From Bdellovibrionales bacterium (GTDB lineage: Bacteria > Bdellovibrionota > Bacteriovoracia > Bacteriovoracales > Bacteriovoracaceae): a stretch of 5,810 nt of DNA. Within the stretch, counting starts at the first letter, position 1, and every line of letters starts with the position of its first letter. The notes under the pieces are model-generated. The model was not told where the DNA came from, made no database searches, and was given only the letters and a program-made list of their open reading frames with translations. Shown piece by piece: positions 1 to 5,810 of this stretch. Made by a program: the position numbers and the translations under genes. The stretch lies in NCBI GenBank assembly GCA_030633015.1, contig DAOVTR010000121.1, positions 1 through 5,810 on the forward strand. Direction: 5' to 3'.

Positions 1-1251
1 GCTGACTTTAAAAAAGTTGCTTATAGTGCTGTTGATAAGCTTTTATATAATATGATGAGAGCTGATATTTTAATGGAAGGAAAAAGAATTGCTGGTAGAA
101 AACTTGATGAAGTAAGAGAGATTGAAACAGAAACAAATCCTCTGGTAGGACCCCATGGATCGTCACTTTTTACAAGAGGTGAGACTCAGGTTATGGCCAT
201 TGTTACTGTTGGTGGCTCCAAAGGTGAGCAGATGAGTGATCGTATTTCAGGACTATCTTATGATAAATTTTATCTTCATTATAATTTTCCTCCATATTCT
301 GTAGGAGAAGCAAGAGGTAAATTTAATGTAAGTAGAAGAGAGCTTGGACATGGTAACTTAGCAGAAAGAGCTTTAAAGGCTGTTTTTCCAGCAGACTATA
401 CTCATACAACAAGAGTTAATTGTGAAGTTATGGAATCAAATGGATCTTCGTCAATGGGATCTGTTTGTTCTGGGTCAATGGCGTTAATGGATGCAGGGAT
501 TCCAATAGAGTCTCCAGTCGCAGGAATTGCAATGGGACTAGTGAAAGAGAAAGATAATTATAAAATTTTATCAGATATTTTAGGAGATGAAGATCATCTT
601 GGAGATATGGATTTTAAAGTTGCAGGAACTGAAAAAGGAATTACTGCCATCCAGATGGATATTAAAATTACGGGGATTACTAAAGAGATTATTGAGCAAT
701 CCTTAGCACAGGCAAAAATTGGGCGAAAACATATTTTAGGAGAAATGGCCAAAACAATTACAACTCATCGAGCAGAGTTTAAGGCCGGAGTTCCAAGGAT
801 TTTAGCTTTTAATATTCCTCAAGATAAGATTGGTGCTTTGATCGGGCCTGGTGGGAAGAATATTAAGGCTCTTCAAGAAAATTTTGAAGTTACAATTGAG
901 TGTGAAGAGGATGGAACAATCAAAGTAATTGGAACTGATACAGATGTTATAAATGAATGCATTGGTTTGTGTGAATTACAATTAAATGGTCCTGCAATTG
1001 GTAGTGAGTATCTTGGAACAGTTGTTTCCATTAAAGATTACGGAGCTTTCGTGGATATTGTTCCTAATGTTTCTGGTCTTGTTCATGTTTCTGAAATTGC
1101 CGATGAAAGAGTTGAAAATGTAAATGACTACATGAAAGAAGGCGAAAAAATTGATGTAAAGGTTATTGAGATAGATAAAATGGGCAGAATTAAACTATCT
1201 GCTAAAGCTGCTAAACCTTTGGTTAAAAAAGGTAGTGAGAGCAAATCTTAA
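1..1251 (+). CDS. pnp: Polynucleotide phosphorylase, C-terminal part (5' end outside window)
   Basis: PNPase degrades RNA 3' to 5' using phosphate and releases nucleoside diphosphates; it works as a trimer in the cytoplasm, often with RNase E/Y and a helicase. The frame is open from base 1, so the ATG at 52 is internal and the first roughly 300 residues are missing. In order one sees the end of the helical linker, the second RNase PH domain (about 79-750), a KH domain with the GPGG loop (IGPGGKNI, 838-861), an S1 domain (about 1006-1210) and a short Lys/Ser tail. Catalytic features are kept: the paired arginines in SRRELGHG (334-339), the phosphate-binding ESNGSSSMGSVC loop, and the metal-site residues of GDEDHLGDMDFK, equivalent to E. 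coli D486 (592-594), D492 (610-612) and K494 (616-618). It is the first gene of a run with dut, which follows after 6 bases. Identification is secure; only the missing N-terminus is unknown. Confidence 0.98.
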   Translation, partial: ADFKKVAYSAVDKLLYNMMRADILMEGKRIAGRKLDEVREIETETNPLVGPHGSSLFTRGETQVMAIVTVGGSKGEQMSDRISGLSYDKFYLHYNFPPYSVGEARGKFNVSRRELGHGNLAERALKAVFPADYTHTTRVNCEVMESNGSSSMGSVCSGSMALMDAGIPIESPVAGIAMGLVKEKDNYKILSDILGDEDHLGDMDFKVAGTEKGITAIQMDIKITGITKEIIEQSLAQAKIGRKHILGEMAKTITTHRAEFKAGVPRILAFNIPQDKIGALIGPGGKNIKALQENFEVTIECEEDGTIKVIGTDTDVINECIGLCELQLNGPAIGSEYLGTVVSIKDYGAFVDIVPNVSGLVHVSEIADERVENVNDYMKEGEKIDVKVIEIDKMGRIKLSAKAAKPLVKKGSESKS

Positions 1252-1257
1252 TTTCTT

Positions 1258-1722
1258 ATGACATTTGAAGAGATAACAGTTAATATTTTGGCCCTAGATA
1301 ATTTTGATAATAATCTAGGGCTTCCTTCTTACTCTACAAAAGGTGCCGCAGGAGCTGATGTTAGGGCATGCATTGGTAGAAACTCATTAACCATTAGACC
1401 AGGAATGAGAGTATTAATTCCTACAGGTCTAAGTTTTGAAATACCTGAAAATTTTGAAATTCAAGTTAGGCCAAGGTCAGGTTTGTCTTATAAGCATAGT
1501 TTACTAGTTTTAAATTCTCCTGGGACGATTGATTGTGATTATCGTGGTGAAGTTAAAATTATTATGGGCAATTGGGGAGAGCAAGATGAAGTTATTAATC
1601 ATGGCGACCGAATTGCTCAACTTGTTTTAGCACCTGTAACCAGAGCAAATTATAAATTTACAAAGAAGCTTAGTGATACTCAAAGAGATACTGGAGGATT
1701 TGGTTCGACTGGTGTATCATAA
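1258..1722 (+). CDS. dut: Deoxyuridine 5'-triphosphate nucleotidohydrolase (dUTPase)
   Basis: This enzyme hydrolyses dUTP to dUMP and pyrophosphate, keeping uracil out of DNA and supplying dUMP for dTMP synthesis; the family is a cytoplasmic homotrimer. At 154 residues it has the usual length, and all five trimeric-dUTPase motifs are present in order: AAGADVRA (residues 30-37), RPRSGLS (71-77), GTIDCDYRGEV (89-99, with catalytic-type Asp92 and the uracil-stacking Tyr95), GDRIAQLVLAPV (116-127) and the C-terminal arm RDTGGFGSTG (143-152). The ATG lies 6 bases after the pnp stop and no Shine-Dalgarno sequence sits at a useful distance, so translation is probably coupled to pnp. It is also in the same frame as pnp, separated by one TAA and two sense codons. 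A 9-bp inverted repeat lies in codons 12-22, a variable surface region of the family. The start is the only ATG that gives a normal N-terminus. Confidence 0.97.
   Translation: MTFEEITVNILALDNFDNNLGLPSYSTKGAAGADVRACIGRNSLTIRPGMRVLIPTGLSFEIPENFEIQVRPRSGLSYKHSLLVLNSPGTIDCDYRGEVKIIMGNWGEQDEVINHGDRIAQLVLAPVTRANYKFTKKLSDTQRDTGGFGSTGVS
1291..1321. repeat. Perfect 9-bp inverted repeat (hairpin) early in dut, 39 nt past the pnp stop
   Basis: The arms GCCCTAGAT (1291-1299) and ATCTAGGGC (1313-1321) are exact reverse complements with a 13-base A+T loop. The stem base is GCCC/GGGC, unusual in such A+T-rich DNA, and it is followed by a pyrimidine stretch (TTCCTTCTT). It lies wholly within dut codons. It could act as a weak attenuator or as a barrier protecting the pnp 3' end from exonucleases. 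There is no run of T long enough to call an intrinsic terminator. The repeat is seen directly; a function is inference. Confidence 0.6.
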
Positions 1723-1726
1723 TTAG

Positions 1727-2014
1727 ATGTCTTTAGAATTTACTTGTGAATATAATTTAAATAATACTTCAGAAGAAGCTTATATAAGCGTATTAGATGT
1801 TTTAACTCCTGAATATATCTCTAAATATAATATAAAATCAACAATGGAATATGATAATAACAGTCGCATTGCTGCAACGGGCAAAGGGTTTACTCTTGAA
1901 ATTTTGTTTTTAAATAACAGTATTGAAGTGCACTTAAACCTATCTTTTATATTTATGCCATTGAAACGAAGAATTTTAACTGAAGTAAAGTCAGAATTAG
2001 AAAAAGTTATTTAG
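1727..2014 (+). CDS. Small protein resembling the polyhydroxyalkanoic acid system family (PF09650-like)
   Basis: A 95-residue soluble protein with no signal peptide or membrane segment. Its layout fits the small family annotated as polyhydroxyalkanoic acid granule-system protein. An N-terminal beta strand and a helix starting SEEAYISVLDVL come first, then a Gly-centred beta meander (TGKGFTLEIL, residues 51-60; SIEVHLNLSF, 65-74), then a Pro-Leu-Lys turn (PLKRR, 78-82) and a C-terminal amphipathic helix (ILTEVKSELEKVI). I recognise this by overall pattern, not by catalytic residues, so the assignment is tentative. The family has no well-defined biochemical role, and no PHA synthase, depolymerase or phasin gene is in the window. 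The start lies 4 bases after the dut stop with no close Shine-Dalgarno; a GGAGGA at 1693-1698 is too distant. Coupling to dut is therefore likely. The stop overlaps the purine-rich ribosome-binding region of the next gene. Confidence 0.7.
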   Translation: MSLEFTCEYNLNNTSEEAYISVLDVLTPEYISKYNIKSTMEYDNNSRIAATGKGFTLEILFLNNSIEVHLNLSFIFMPLKRRILTEVKSELEKVI

Positions 2015-2023
2015 GTAGGGGTC

Positions 2024-3802
2024 ATGATTCGATTATTTTTAATATTTTTAATGTTGATAATTTCCAGTAACGCATTTGCTAATATTGAACTACATCATTC
2101 TATTGATTGGTTTATGTTACTTGTTTCTCTCTTTGGTGGTTTATCACTTTTTTTATATGGCATGGATAAAATGAGTACTGGTATGAAGCAGGTTGCCGGA
2201 AATAAAATGAAGCTTTTTTTATCTGTCATTACAAAAAATAGATTTATTGGTCTAGGTGTTGGGATGTTTGTAACCATGATTGTTCAGTCATCATCAGCTA
2301 CAACGGTAATGTTAGTCAGTTTTGTCGAAGCTGGTCTTTTAAGATTTGTTCAAACCTTAGGAGTTATTTTAGGAGCAAGTATTGGAACCACAGTTACAGC
2401 TCAACTTGTTGCTTTTAAAATTACTGATTATGCTCTTTTAGTTTTAACACTTGGTTTTTTTATTCGGCTACTTTCTAAAAATGATAAGTATAGGCAACTT
2501 GGGACTGCTGTTTTTGGTTTTGGACTTCTGTTTTTTGGCATGAAGCTAATGAGTGATGCCATGGCGCCCCTAAGAACTTTTGATACTTTTATTAATCTTA
2601 TTGAAAGTTTAGAAAATCCAGTATGGGGAATTTTATTTGGGGCATTATTTACTGGGATAATTCAAAGCAGTAGTGCCTTCATGGGGATTATTATTGTTTT
2701 GGCAAAAGAGGATTTAATTTCTTTAAGTGCAGGAATCCCTCTTATTATAGGTACCAATATTGGAACCTGTATAACTGCGATGCTAGCAAGTATTGGTTTG
2801 ACTAGAAATGCAAAAAGGGTTGCAGTGGCCCATGTTAGTTTTAAGGTGCTGGGAGCACTTTTGTTTCTTGGTATTATTCCTTATTTTACCGTATTGGTGA
2901 AAACTATTTCTGATTATTTTGGATTTCATAATGCTAGAGATATTGCCAATGCTCATACTATATATAATGTAACATTAGCTTTTCTATTTCTTCCATTTAC
3001 ACCTTTGTTTGTAAAATTAATTTATAAAATAATACCTGAACCTAAAGACAAAGTTGAATCAAGTGATCTAGTTGAAAAAGAGTTGAAACCAGTCGTGAGA
3101 CATTTAGATGATAGCCTTATTTCTAATCCCGCAGTTGCGATTGAGCTTGCTAGAAATGAGATTTTTCAGATGATAAAACTTATGGAGAAAATGGTTGAAT
3201 TTATTATTATCCCCTTCATAGACAATGAAATTACAAATGATAGAAAATATCCTCAATTATCTATCATAGAAGGAATCCAGGTCAGGGAAAATAAAATTGA
3301 TTATCTTGAAGTAAAAGTTAGTAAATATTTAATTAAAGTAAGTCAACAAGAGCTTGATGATAGATTATCTCATGAGATTTTTGGGATGATTTCTATAATG
3401 AATGATATTGAGAGTGTAGCTGATATTATTGATAAAAATATGCTGTCTTTAATTGCAAAGAAAGAGGCCCTCAAAATGGATTTTTCATCAGAAGGTCAAG
3501 AGGAGATAAAAATCTTCCATTTTAAAATATGTAAACAAATTAGTAGAATTAAAAATGCTTTTGCATCAATGGATGTTGACGTTGCACAAAGAAGTGTTGA
3601 GAAAATGGAGCTATATTTAGATCTTGAAGAAGAGTATAGAATGAAACATTTATTAAGGCTAAAGCAACAAAAGTTGAAGACAGTTGAAACTCACGAAGTT
3701 CATATGGAGATTATGGATTATTTAAAACAGATTAATGTTTATGCCGGTGAAATGGGCAAGATTATTAAAAATTTATCAAAAACGAAAGATCAGAATGATT
3801 AA
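2024..3802 (+). CDS. Na+/phosphate cotransporter family protein (NptA/YjbB type) with PhoU-like C-terminal domain
   Basis: This 592-residue inner-membrane protein belongs to the Na/Pi-cotransporter (SLC34-like, PF02690) family, which moves inorganic phosphate coupled to sodium; bacterial members can work as importers or exporters. The two inverted repeats each carry the diagnostic QSSSA signature (Q88-A92 and Q214-A218), followed by a Gly-Thr motif (GASIGTTVTA, 117-126; GTNIGTCITA, 243-252). About eight or nine hydrophobic segments lie between residues 28 and 335. After a charged linker, residues about 360-585 are helical and charged, fitting a PhoU-like regulatory domain as in E. coli YjbB. 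Residues 1-19 look like a cleavable signal peptide ending NAFA. The start is supported by the AGGTAGGGG stretch at 2013-2021, which overlaps the preceding stop. No pst or pho genes adjoin it. Its stop at 3800-3802 overlaps the stop of the convergent C45 gene, with no visible terminator. The family is certain; transport direction is not. Confidence 0.95.
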   Translation: MIRLFLIFLMLIISSNAFANIELHHSIDWFMLLVSLFGGLSLFLYGMDKMSTGMKQVAGNKMKLFLSVITKNRFIGLGVGMFVTMIVQSSSATTVMLVSFVEAGLLRFVQTLGVILGASIGTTVTAQLVAFKITDYALLVLTLGFFIRLLSKNDKYRQLGTAVFGFGLLFFGMKLMSDAMAPLRTFDTFINLIESLENPVWGILFGALFTGIIQSSSAFMGIIIVLAKEDLISLSAGIPLIIGTNIGTCITAMLASIGLTRNAKRVAVAHVSFKVLGALLFLGIIPYFTVLVKTISDYFGFHNARDIANAHTIYNVTLAFLFLPFTPLFVKLIYKIIPEPKDKVESSDLVEKELKPVVRHLDDSLISNPAVAIELARNEIFQMIKLMEKMVEFIIIPFIDNEITNDRKYPQLSIIEGIQVRENKIDYLEVKVSKYLIKVSQQELDDRLSHEIFGMISIMNDIESVADIIDKNMLSLIAKKEALKMDFSSEGQEEIKIFHFKICKQISRIKNAFASMDVDVAQRSVEKMELYLDLEEEYRMKHLLRLKQQKLKTVETHEVHMEIMDYLKQINVYAGEMGKIIKNLSKTKDQND

Positions 3803-5448
3803 GTTTTATGACCGTAAATAATATCTAACAATTCAATTCTTGGATTCATAATAGGTGAGATGGTTTTAATTAATACTTTTGCAGGGATTTTTCTTTCAAA
3901 TTTAAAAACTTTTTTTAAATTATTATTTTTAATATTTATTTCTTTTATTGTTATTTTTTGTTTTAGGTGTTTTTGAAGCCGATATATAAACAGACGACAA
4001 TGATCTGCTAAGTATACGGGTAGTTTCTTTTCTAATAGAGTAAATTCTTTTAATAACCTTATGTTTGTATTATGGTTTTTTTCAAATTTAAATCGAAACA
4101 CAGAAAAATAAAAATTTGCAATATATTTTTCTGGATAGTTATTTAAAAGTGAAATTGCCTGTTGGATTTTGTGATAGCAGTTGTGAATTTTACCTAAATC
4201 AAAATATGTTTGAGCAAGAATTAAGTTTTCGAGACCAAGATATTGATTATTTCTAATTGGCTCGGCTAAATTTAAAACTTCTCTTTTTTTATTTTTATTC
4301 CATATTTTATTTACCACATGAATTTCACCATTAAAATATTTAGGAGCACTTCCTGGAATATACATAATTTTACTGTTAATGGGATCAAGAACACATGAAG
4401 TTATTGTGTGTGGTGATATTGGATCTTGTGCCCAGTTCTTAGGTATTCCTGTATGTTGATGGAGTGTAGATATTTCTTTTAGTAAGTCAGAACTATTATC
4501 TATCTTTGATTCAACTATTTTTTTTATTTTGATTTTTGCAATTTTGTTTCTCATGCTGCAATGATTTTCAAGGCCAAAGGGGATTTTATTAGAAGAACTA
4601 TTCTTTTTGTTTTCAAGTAAATTGTTGAAATAGAGCACTTGGCCAGGCTTAATATCATGTATTTTAATGTCTGATTTTTTACCTAAGAGATCACAGCATA
4701 GTACTTCTCCAGATGGTAATCCAATATATAATCCCCAGGAAGAAATTGATTTCTGGCCATTTAAAAAAGAGAGTACTGATTGTCTATCGTTACATTGCTT
4801 TAAAAGTTGAAAAGCTATTTCAAATATTGGAGTACCAGAAGGGTTAAATATGTGTGTAAATTTTTGATGAAGTGCTAATGTAATTCCTGACTCATTCATA
4901 GCAGTTAAAGATGGATAGCAAAAACCAGCTGAAGAAAATGATGTTATTTTTTGGTAACCAGGTTCATTAAAAATTAAAATTCTTTCTGCATTATCGTAAC
5001 TTCCTACGAGTGGAAAATCTAAGAGTCTGATGTGCTTAGGAGTTCCTTCATCATTTCCTTGAAAATAGCTAGAACAACCCCATAAAAAAGTAGGTACTCT
5101 TGGCATCCACTTGGACATAGAGCTGACAATTTCTGGAATAAGATAAGTCATGGCAATAGATTCATATTCAACGCCAAGGCCCCTTGAGTAAGCACTGACA
5201 TTTTTATAAAATTCAGGGTAGATTGGAGCACTATTTTTTAATATGAGTTCAAGCGCATTAATAATGATTTGGTCAACTTTTTTCCAAGGTGTTTTAAGCA
5301 GTGATTTTAAATGGTTATATGATGGTAGGTAATTTTTTCTATCTAGGGTACCCAAGGCATAAAAATTATTAGTGGATGTGTCGATAAGTTCAATAATTGG
5401 AAGAGCTTTACTGCTTTTTAAATGTTTTTTATCAGGAGGCGAAATCAT
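3799..5448 (-). CDS. C45/AAT-family autoproteolytic Ntn-hydrolase (acyltransferase or amidohydrolase) with C-terminal extension
   Basis: A 549-residue protein of the acyl-CoA:6-aminopenicillanate acyltransferase / choloylglycine-hydrolase fold. Members self-cleave before a cysteine, which then becomes the N-terminal nucleophile for amide hydrolysis or acyl transfer. Residues 1-124 form a pro-segment with the usual pattern (YPEFYKNVSAYSRGLGVEYE). FLWGCSSY holds the scissile Gly124-Cys125 pair. Arg141 and Asp144 lie 16 and 19 residues after the Cys, the spacing of Cys2, Arg18 and Asp21 in bile salt hydrolase. Further family-like sites are NESGITLALHQ (185-195), the Asn pair in LYFNNLL (275-276), Arg300, and the closing strands around ITSCVLDP and PGSAP. 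After about residue 390 comes a Lys/Asn-rich helical extension with a TPR-like stretch (about 405-440), beyond the usual 350-400 residues. There is no signal peptide, so it is probably cytoplasmic. The start is fixed: an in-frame stop lies just upstream, and no Shine-Dalgarno is visible. Substrate is unknown. Confidence 0.9.
   Translation of the reverse strand: MISPPDKKHLKSSKALPIIELIDTSTNNFYALGTLDRKNYLPSYNHLKSLLKTPWKKVDQIIINALELILKNSAPIYPEFYKNVSAYSRGLGVEYESIAMTYLIPEIVSSMSKWMPRVPTFLWGCSSYFQGNDEGTPKHIRLLDFPLVGSYDNAERILIFNEPGYQKITSFSSAGFCYPSLTAMNESGITLALHQKFTHIFNPSGTPIFEIAFQLLKQCNDRQSVLSFLNGQKSISSWGLYIGLPSGEVLCCDLLGKKSDIKIHDIKPGQVLYFNNLLENKKNSSSNKIPFGLENHCSMRNKIAKIKIKKIVESKIDNSSDLLKEISTLHQHTGIPKNWAQDPISPHTITSCVLDPINSKIMYIPGSAPKYFNGEIHVVNKIWNKNKKREVLNLAEPIRNNQYLGLENLILAQTYFDLGKIHNCYHKIQQAISLLNNYPEKYIANFYFSVFRFKFEKNHNTNIRLLKEFTLLEKKLPVYLADHCRLFIYRLQKHLKQKITIKEINIKNNNLKKVFKFERKIPAKVLIKTISPIMNPRIELLDIIYGHKT
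5434..5439 (+). promoter_or_regulatory. Perfect Shine-Dalgarno AGGAGG that sets the start at 5449
   Basis: AGGAGG lies 9 bases before the ATG at 5449 and is the strongest ribosome-binding site in the window. It decides against the in-frame ATG at 5422, which would add nine residues and has no such site. The same bases encode Pro4-Pro5 of the divergent C45 protein on the minus strand. Confidence 0.75.
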
Positions 5449-5691
5449 ATGTATAACATTTTACAAAATAACCAAGAGACATACAATGAATCATTTATAT
5501 TAATTTGCTTAATTTTGGCAGTGTTTAGAATTTATTTGGAAGTTATAAATTTTGATTTTTCTACTTTACCAATTACAAAGAGTATTGGAGATAAAATGGG
5601 AACCAGCGCATCACAAAATATTCATAAGGCAGGGCTTTTTTTTAGTACTGGGTATATCGTTCTTTTTGCTCCCTACTTTTTCATTTCTTAA
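5449..5691 (+). CDS. Small hypothetical protein with two probable transmembrane segments
   Basis: An 80-residue protein that I do not recognise. Hydrophobic segments at about residues 15-33 (FILICLILAVFRIYLEVI, interrupted by Arg27) and 61-79 (AGLFFSTGYIVLFAPYFFI) suggest a hairpin in the inner membrane. The polar loop between them contains GDKMGTSASQN (48-57). There is no typical cleavable signal sequence and no Cys cluster or nucleotide-binding motif. The start is chosen from the AGGAGG at 5434-5439. It is divergent from the C45 gene with no base between the two start codons. It sits 6 bases upstream of the acylphosphatase gene in the same frame, so the two are probably co-transcribed. That it is a real gene rests on the strong ribosome-binding site, the tight fit between neighbours and the coherent membrane-protein composition. 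Confidence 0.75.
   Translation: MYNILQNNQETYNESFILICLILAVFRIYLEVINFDFSTLPITKSIGDKMGTSASQNIHKAGLFFSTGYIVLFAPYFFIS
5458..5486 (-). promoter_or_regulatory. Possible sigma-70-like promoter for the minus-strand C45 gene, inside the 80-residue gene
   Basis: On the minus strand TTGTAT (5486-5481) is followed after 17 bases by TAAAAT (5463-5458). The -10 matches the consensus at 5 of 6 positions and the -35 at 3 of 6. Transcription would start near 5450-5452, only a few bases before the ATG at 5448, giving an almost leaderless message. This would explain the missing Shine-Dalgarno. In such A+T-rich DNA, matches of this quality occur by chance, so this is only a candidate. Confidence 0.25.
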
Positions 5692-5697
5692 AAAATT

Positions 5698-5810
5698 ATG
5701 AATAGCTGGAAACTTATTATTACAGGTCACGTGCAACAAGTAGGGTATCGTTTTTATACCTCTAAGCAAATTAAAGAGTTATTTCGTAATATTAAGGGGT
5801 ATATCAAAAA
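5698..5810 (+). CDS. acyP: Acylphosphatase, N-terminal part (3' end outside window)
   Basis: Acylphosphatase is a small cytoplasmic enzyme (about 90 residues) that hydrolyses the carboxyl-phosphate bond of acyl phosphates. The 37 codons visible give an opening beta strand, then GHVQQVGYRFY (residues 10-20), the phosphate-binding cradle loop with the catalytic Arg18. A helix (SKQIKELFRNI) follows, then KGYIK at the edge. The window ends on AA, the first two bases of codon 38, where the family expects the catalytic Asn; this is consistent but unproved. Two points differ from the textbook signature: Gln14 replaces the usual Gly of VQGVGFR, and the Arg-to-Asn distance would be 20 rather than 18 residues. 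The ATG follows the previous stop by 6 bases, has no clear Shine-Dalgarno and is probably translationally coupled. An in-frame stop just upstream (5689-5691) excludes an earlier ATG start. Confidence 0.9.
   Translation, partial: MNSWKLIITGHVQQVGYRFYTSKQIKELFRNIKGYIK

Noticed and set aside
1686..1717. GATAC/GTATC inverted repeat at the end of dut
   Set aside because: Only five base pairs with a long loop; it falls in the conserved dUTPase motif 5 codons.
2211..2221. Runs of seven T in the transporter gene (also near 2149 and 2455) as phase-variation sites
   Set aside because: They encode Leu/Phe in membrane parts of an A+T-rich gene, and the runs are too short to suggest slippage switching.
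2095..2277. Minus-strand 60-codon open frame
   Set aside because: It lies wholly inside the well-supported transporter gene, has no family features or ribosome-binding site, and is a shadow frame.
3803..3860. Possible bidirectional terminator after the convergent stops
   Set aside because: Only a 4-bp A/T stem (TTTA/TAAA) is present.
5397..5424. TTGGAA and TAAATG as a promoter for the 80-residue gene
   Set aside because: The -10 matches the consensus at only about half the positions; no better than chance in this composition.
5422..5448. Upstream in-frame ATG as start of the 80-residue gene
   Set aside because: It would add nine residues rich in Arg inside the C45 coding region and has no Shine-Dalgarno, while AGGAGG is ideally placed for 5449.
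5631..5643. AGGGC followed by eight T, resembling a terminator tail
   Set aside because: No stem pairs just upstream, and the T run encodes Leu-Phe-Phe of a membrane segment.

Overview
The window is a densely packed piece of an A+T-rich bacterial chromosome (about one third G+C by eye). Seven genes fill it with only about 25 bases that belong to no gene. The pnp-dut order, the low G+C and the kinds of gene present would fit a bacterium of the Bdellovibrio/Bacteriovorax kind (Bdellovibrionota). That placement is an inference from gene order and composition and is not proved here.

Left part (1-3802, plus strand): a tight run of four genes. It opens with the C-terminal part of polynucleotide phosphorylase (pnp, cut by the window edge). 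Next come dUTPase (dut), a 95-residue protein resembling the small polyhydroxyalkanoate-granule-system family, and a Na+/phosphate cotransporter-family membrane protein with a C-terminal PhoU-like domain. The gaps are 6, 4 and 9 bases, so the run is probably one operon with translational coupling. The products are RNA turnover, nucleotide-pool sanitation, an uncharacterised small protein and phosphate transport. The window does not show that they work in a common pathway.

Middle part (3799-5448, minus strand): one convergent gene for a 549-residue Ntn-hydrolase of the acyl-CoA:6-aminopenicillanate acyltransferase (AAT, peptidase C45) family. It has a clear Gly-Cys self-cleavage site and an unusual C-terminal extension of about 160 residues with a TPR-like start. 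Its stop codon shares the tetramer TTAA with the stop of the transporter gene.

Right part (5449-5810, plus strand): an 80-residue protein with two probable membrane segments, preceded by a perfect AGGAGG ribosome-binding site, then the start of an acylphosphatase gene that runs off the window. The 80-residue gene and the C45 gene are divergent, and their start codons abut in a single CATATG. Any promoter for either must therefore lie inside the other's coding sequence.

I see no mobile element, CRISPR array, tRNA, rRNA or clear intrinsic terminator. The points most worth following are the C45-family enzyme with its extension, the back-to-back start codons, and a 9-bp hairpin early in dut.
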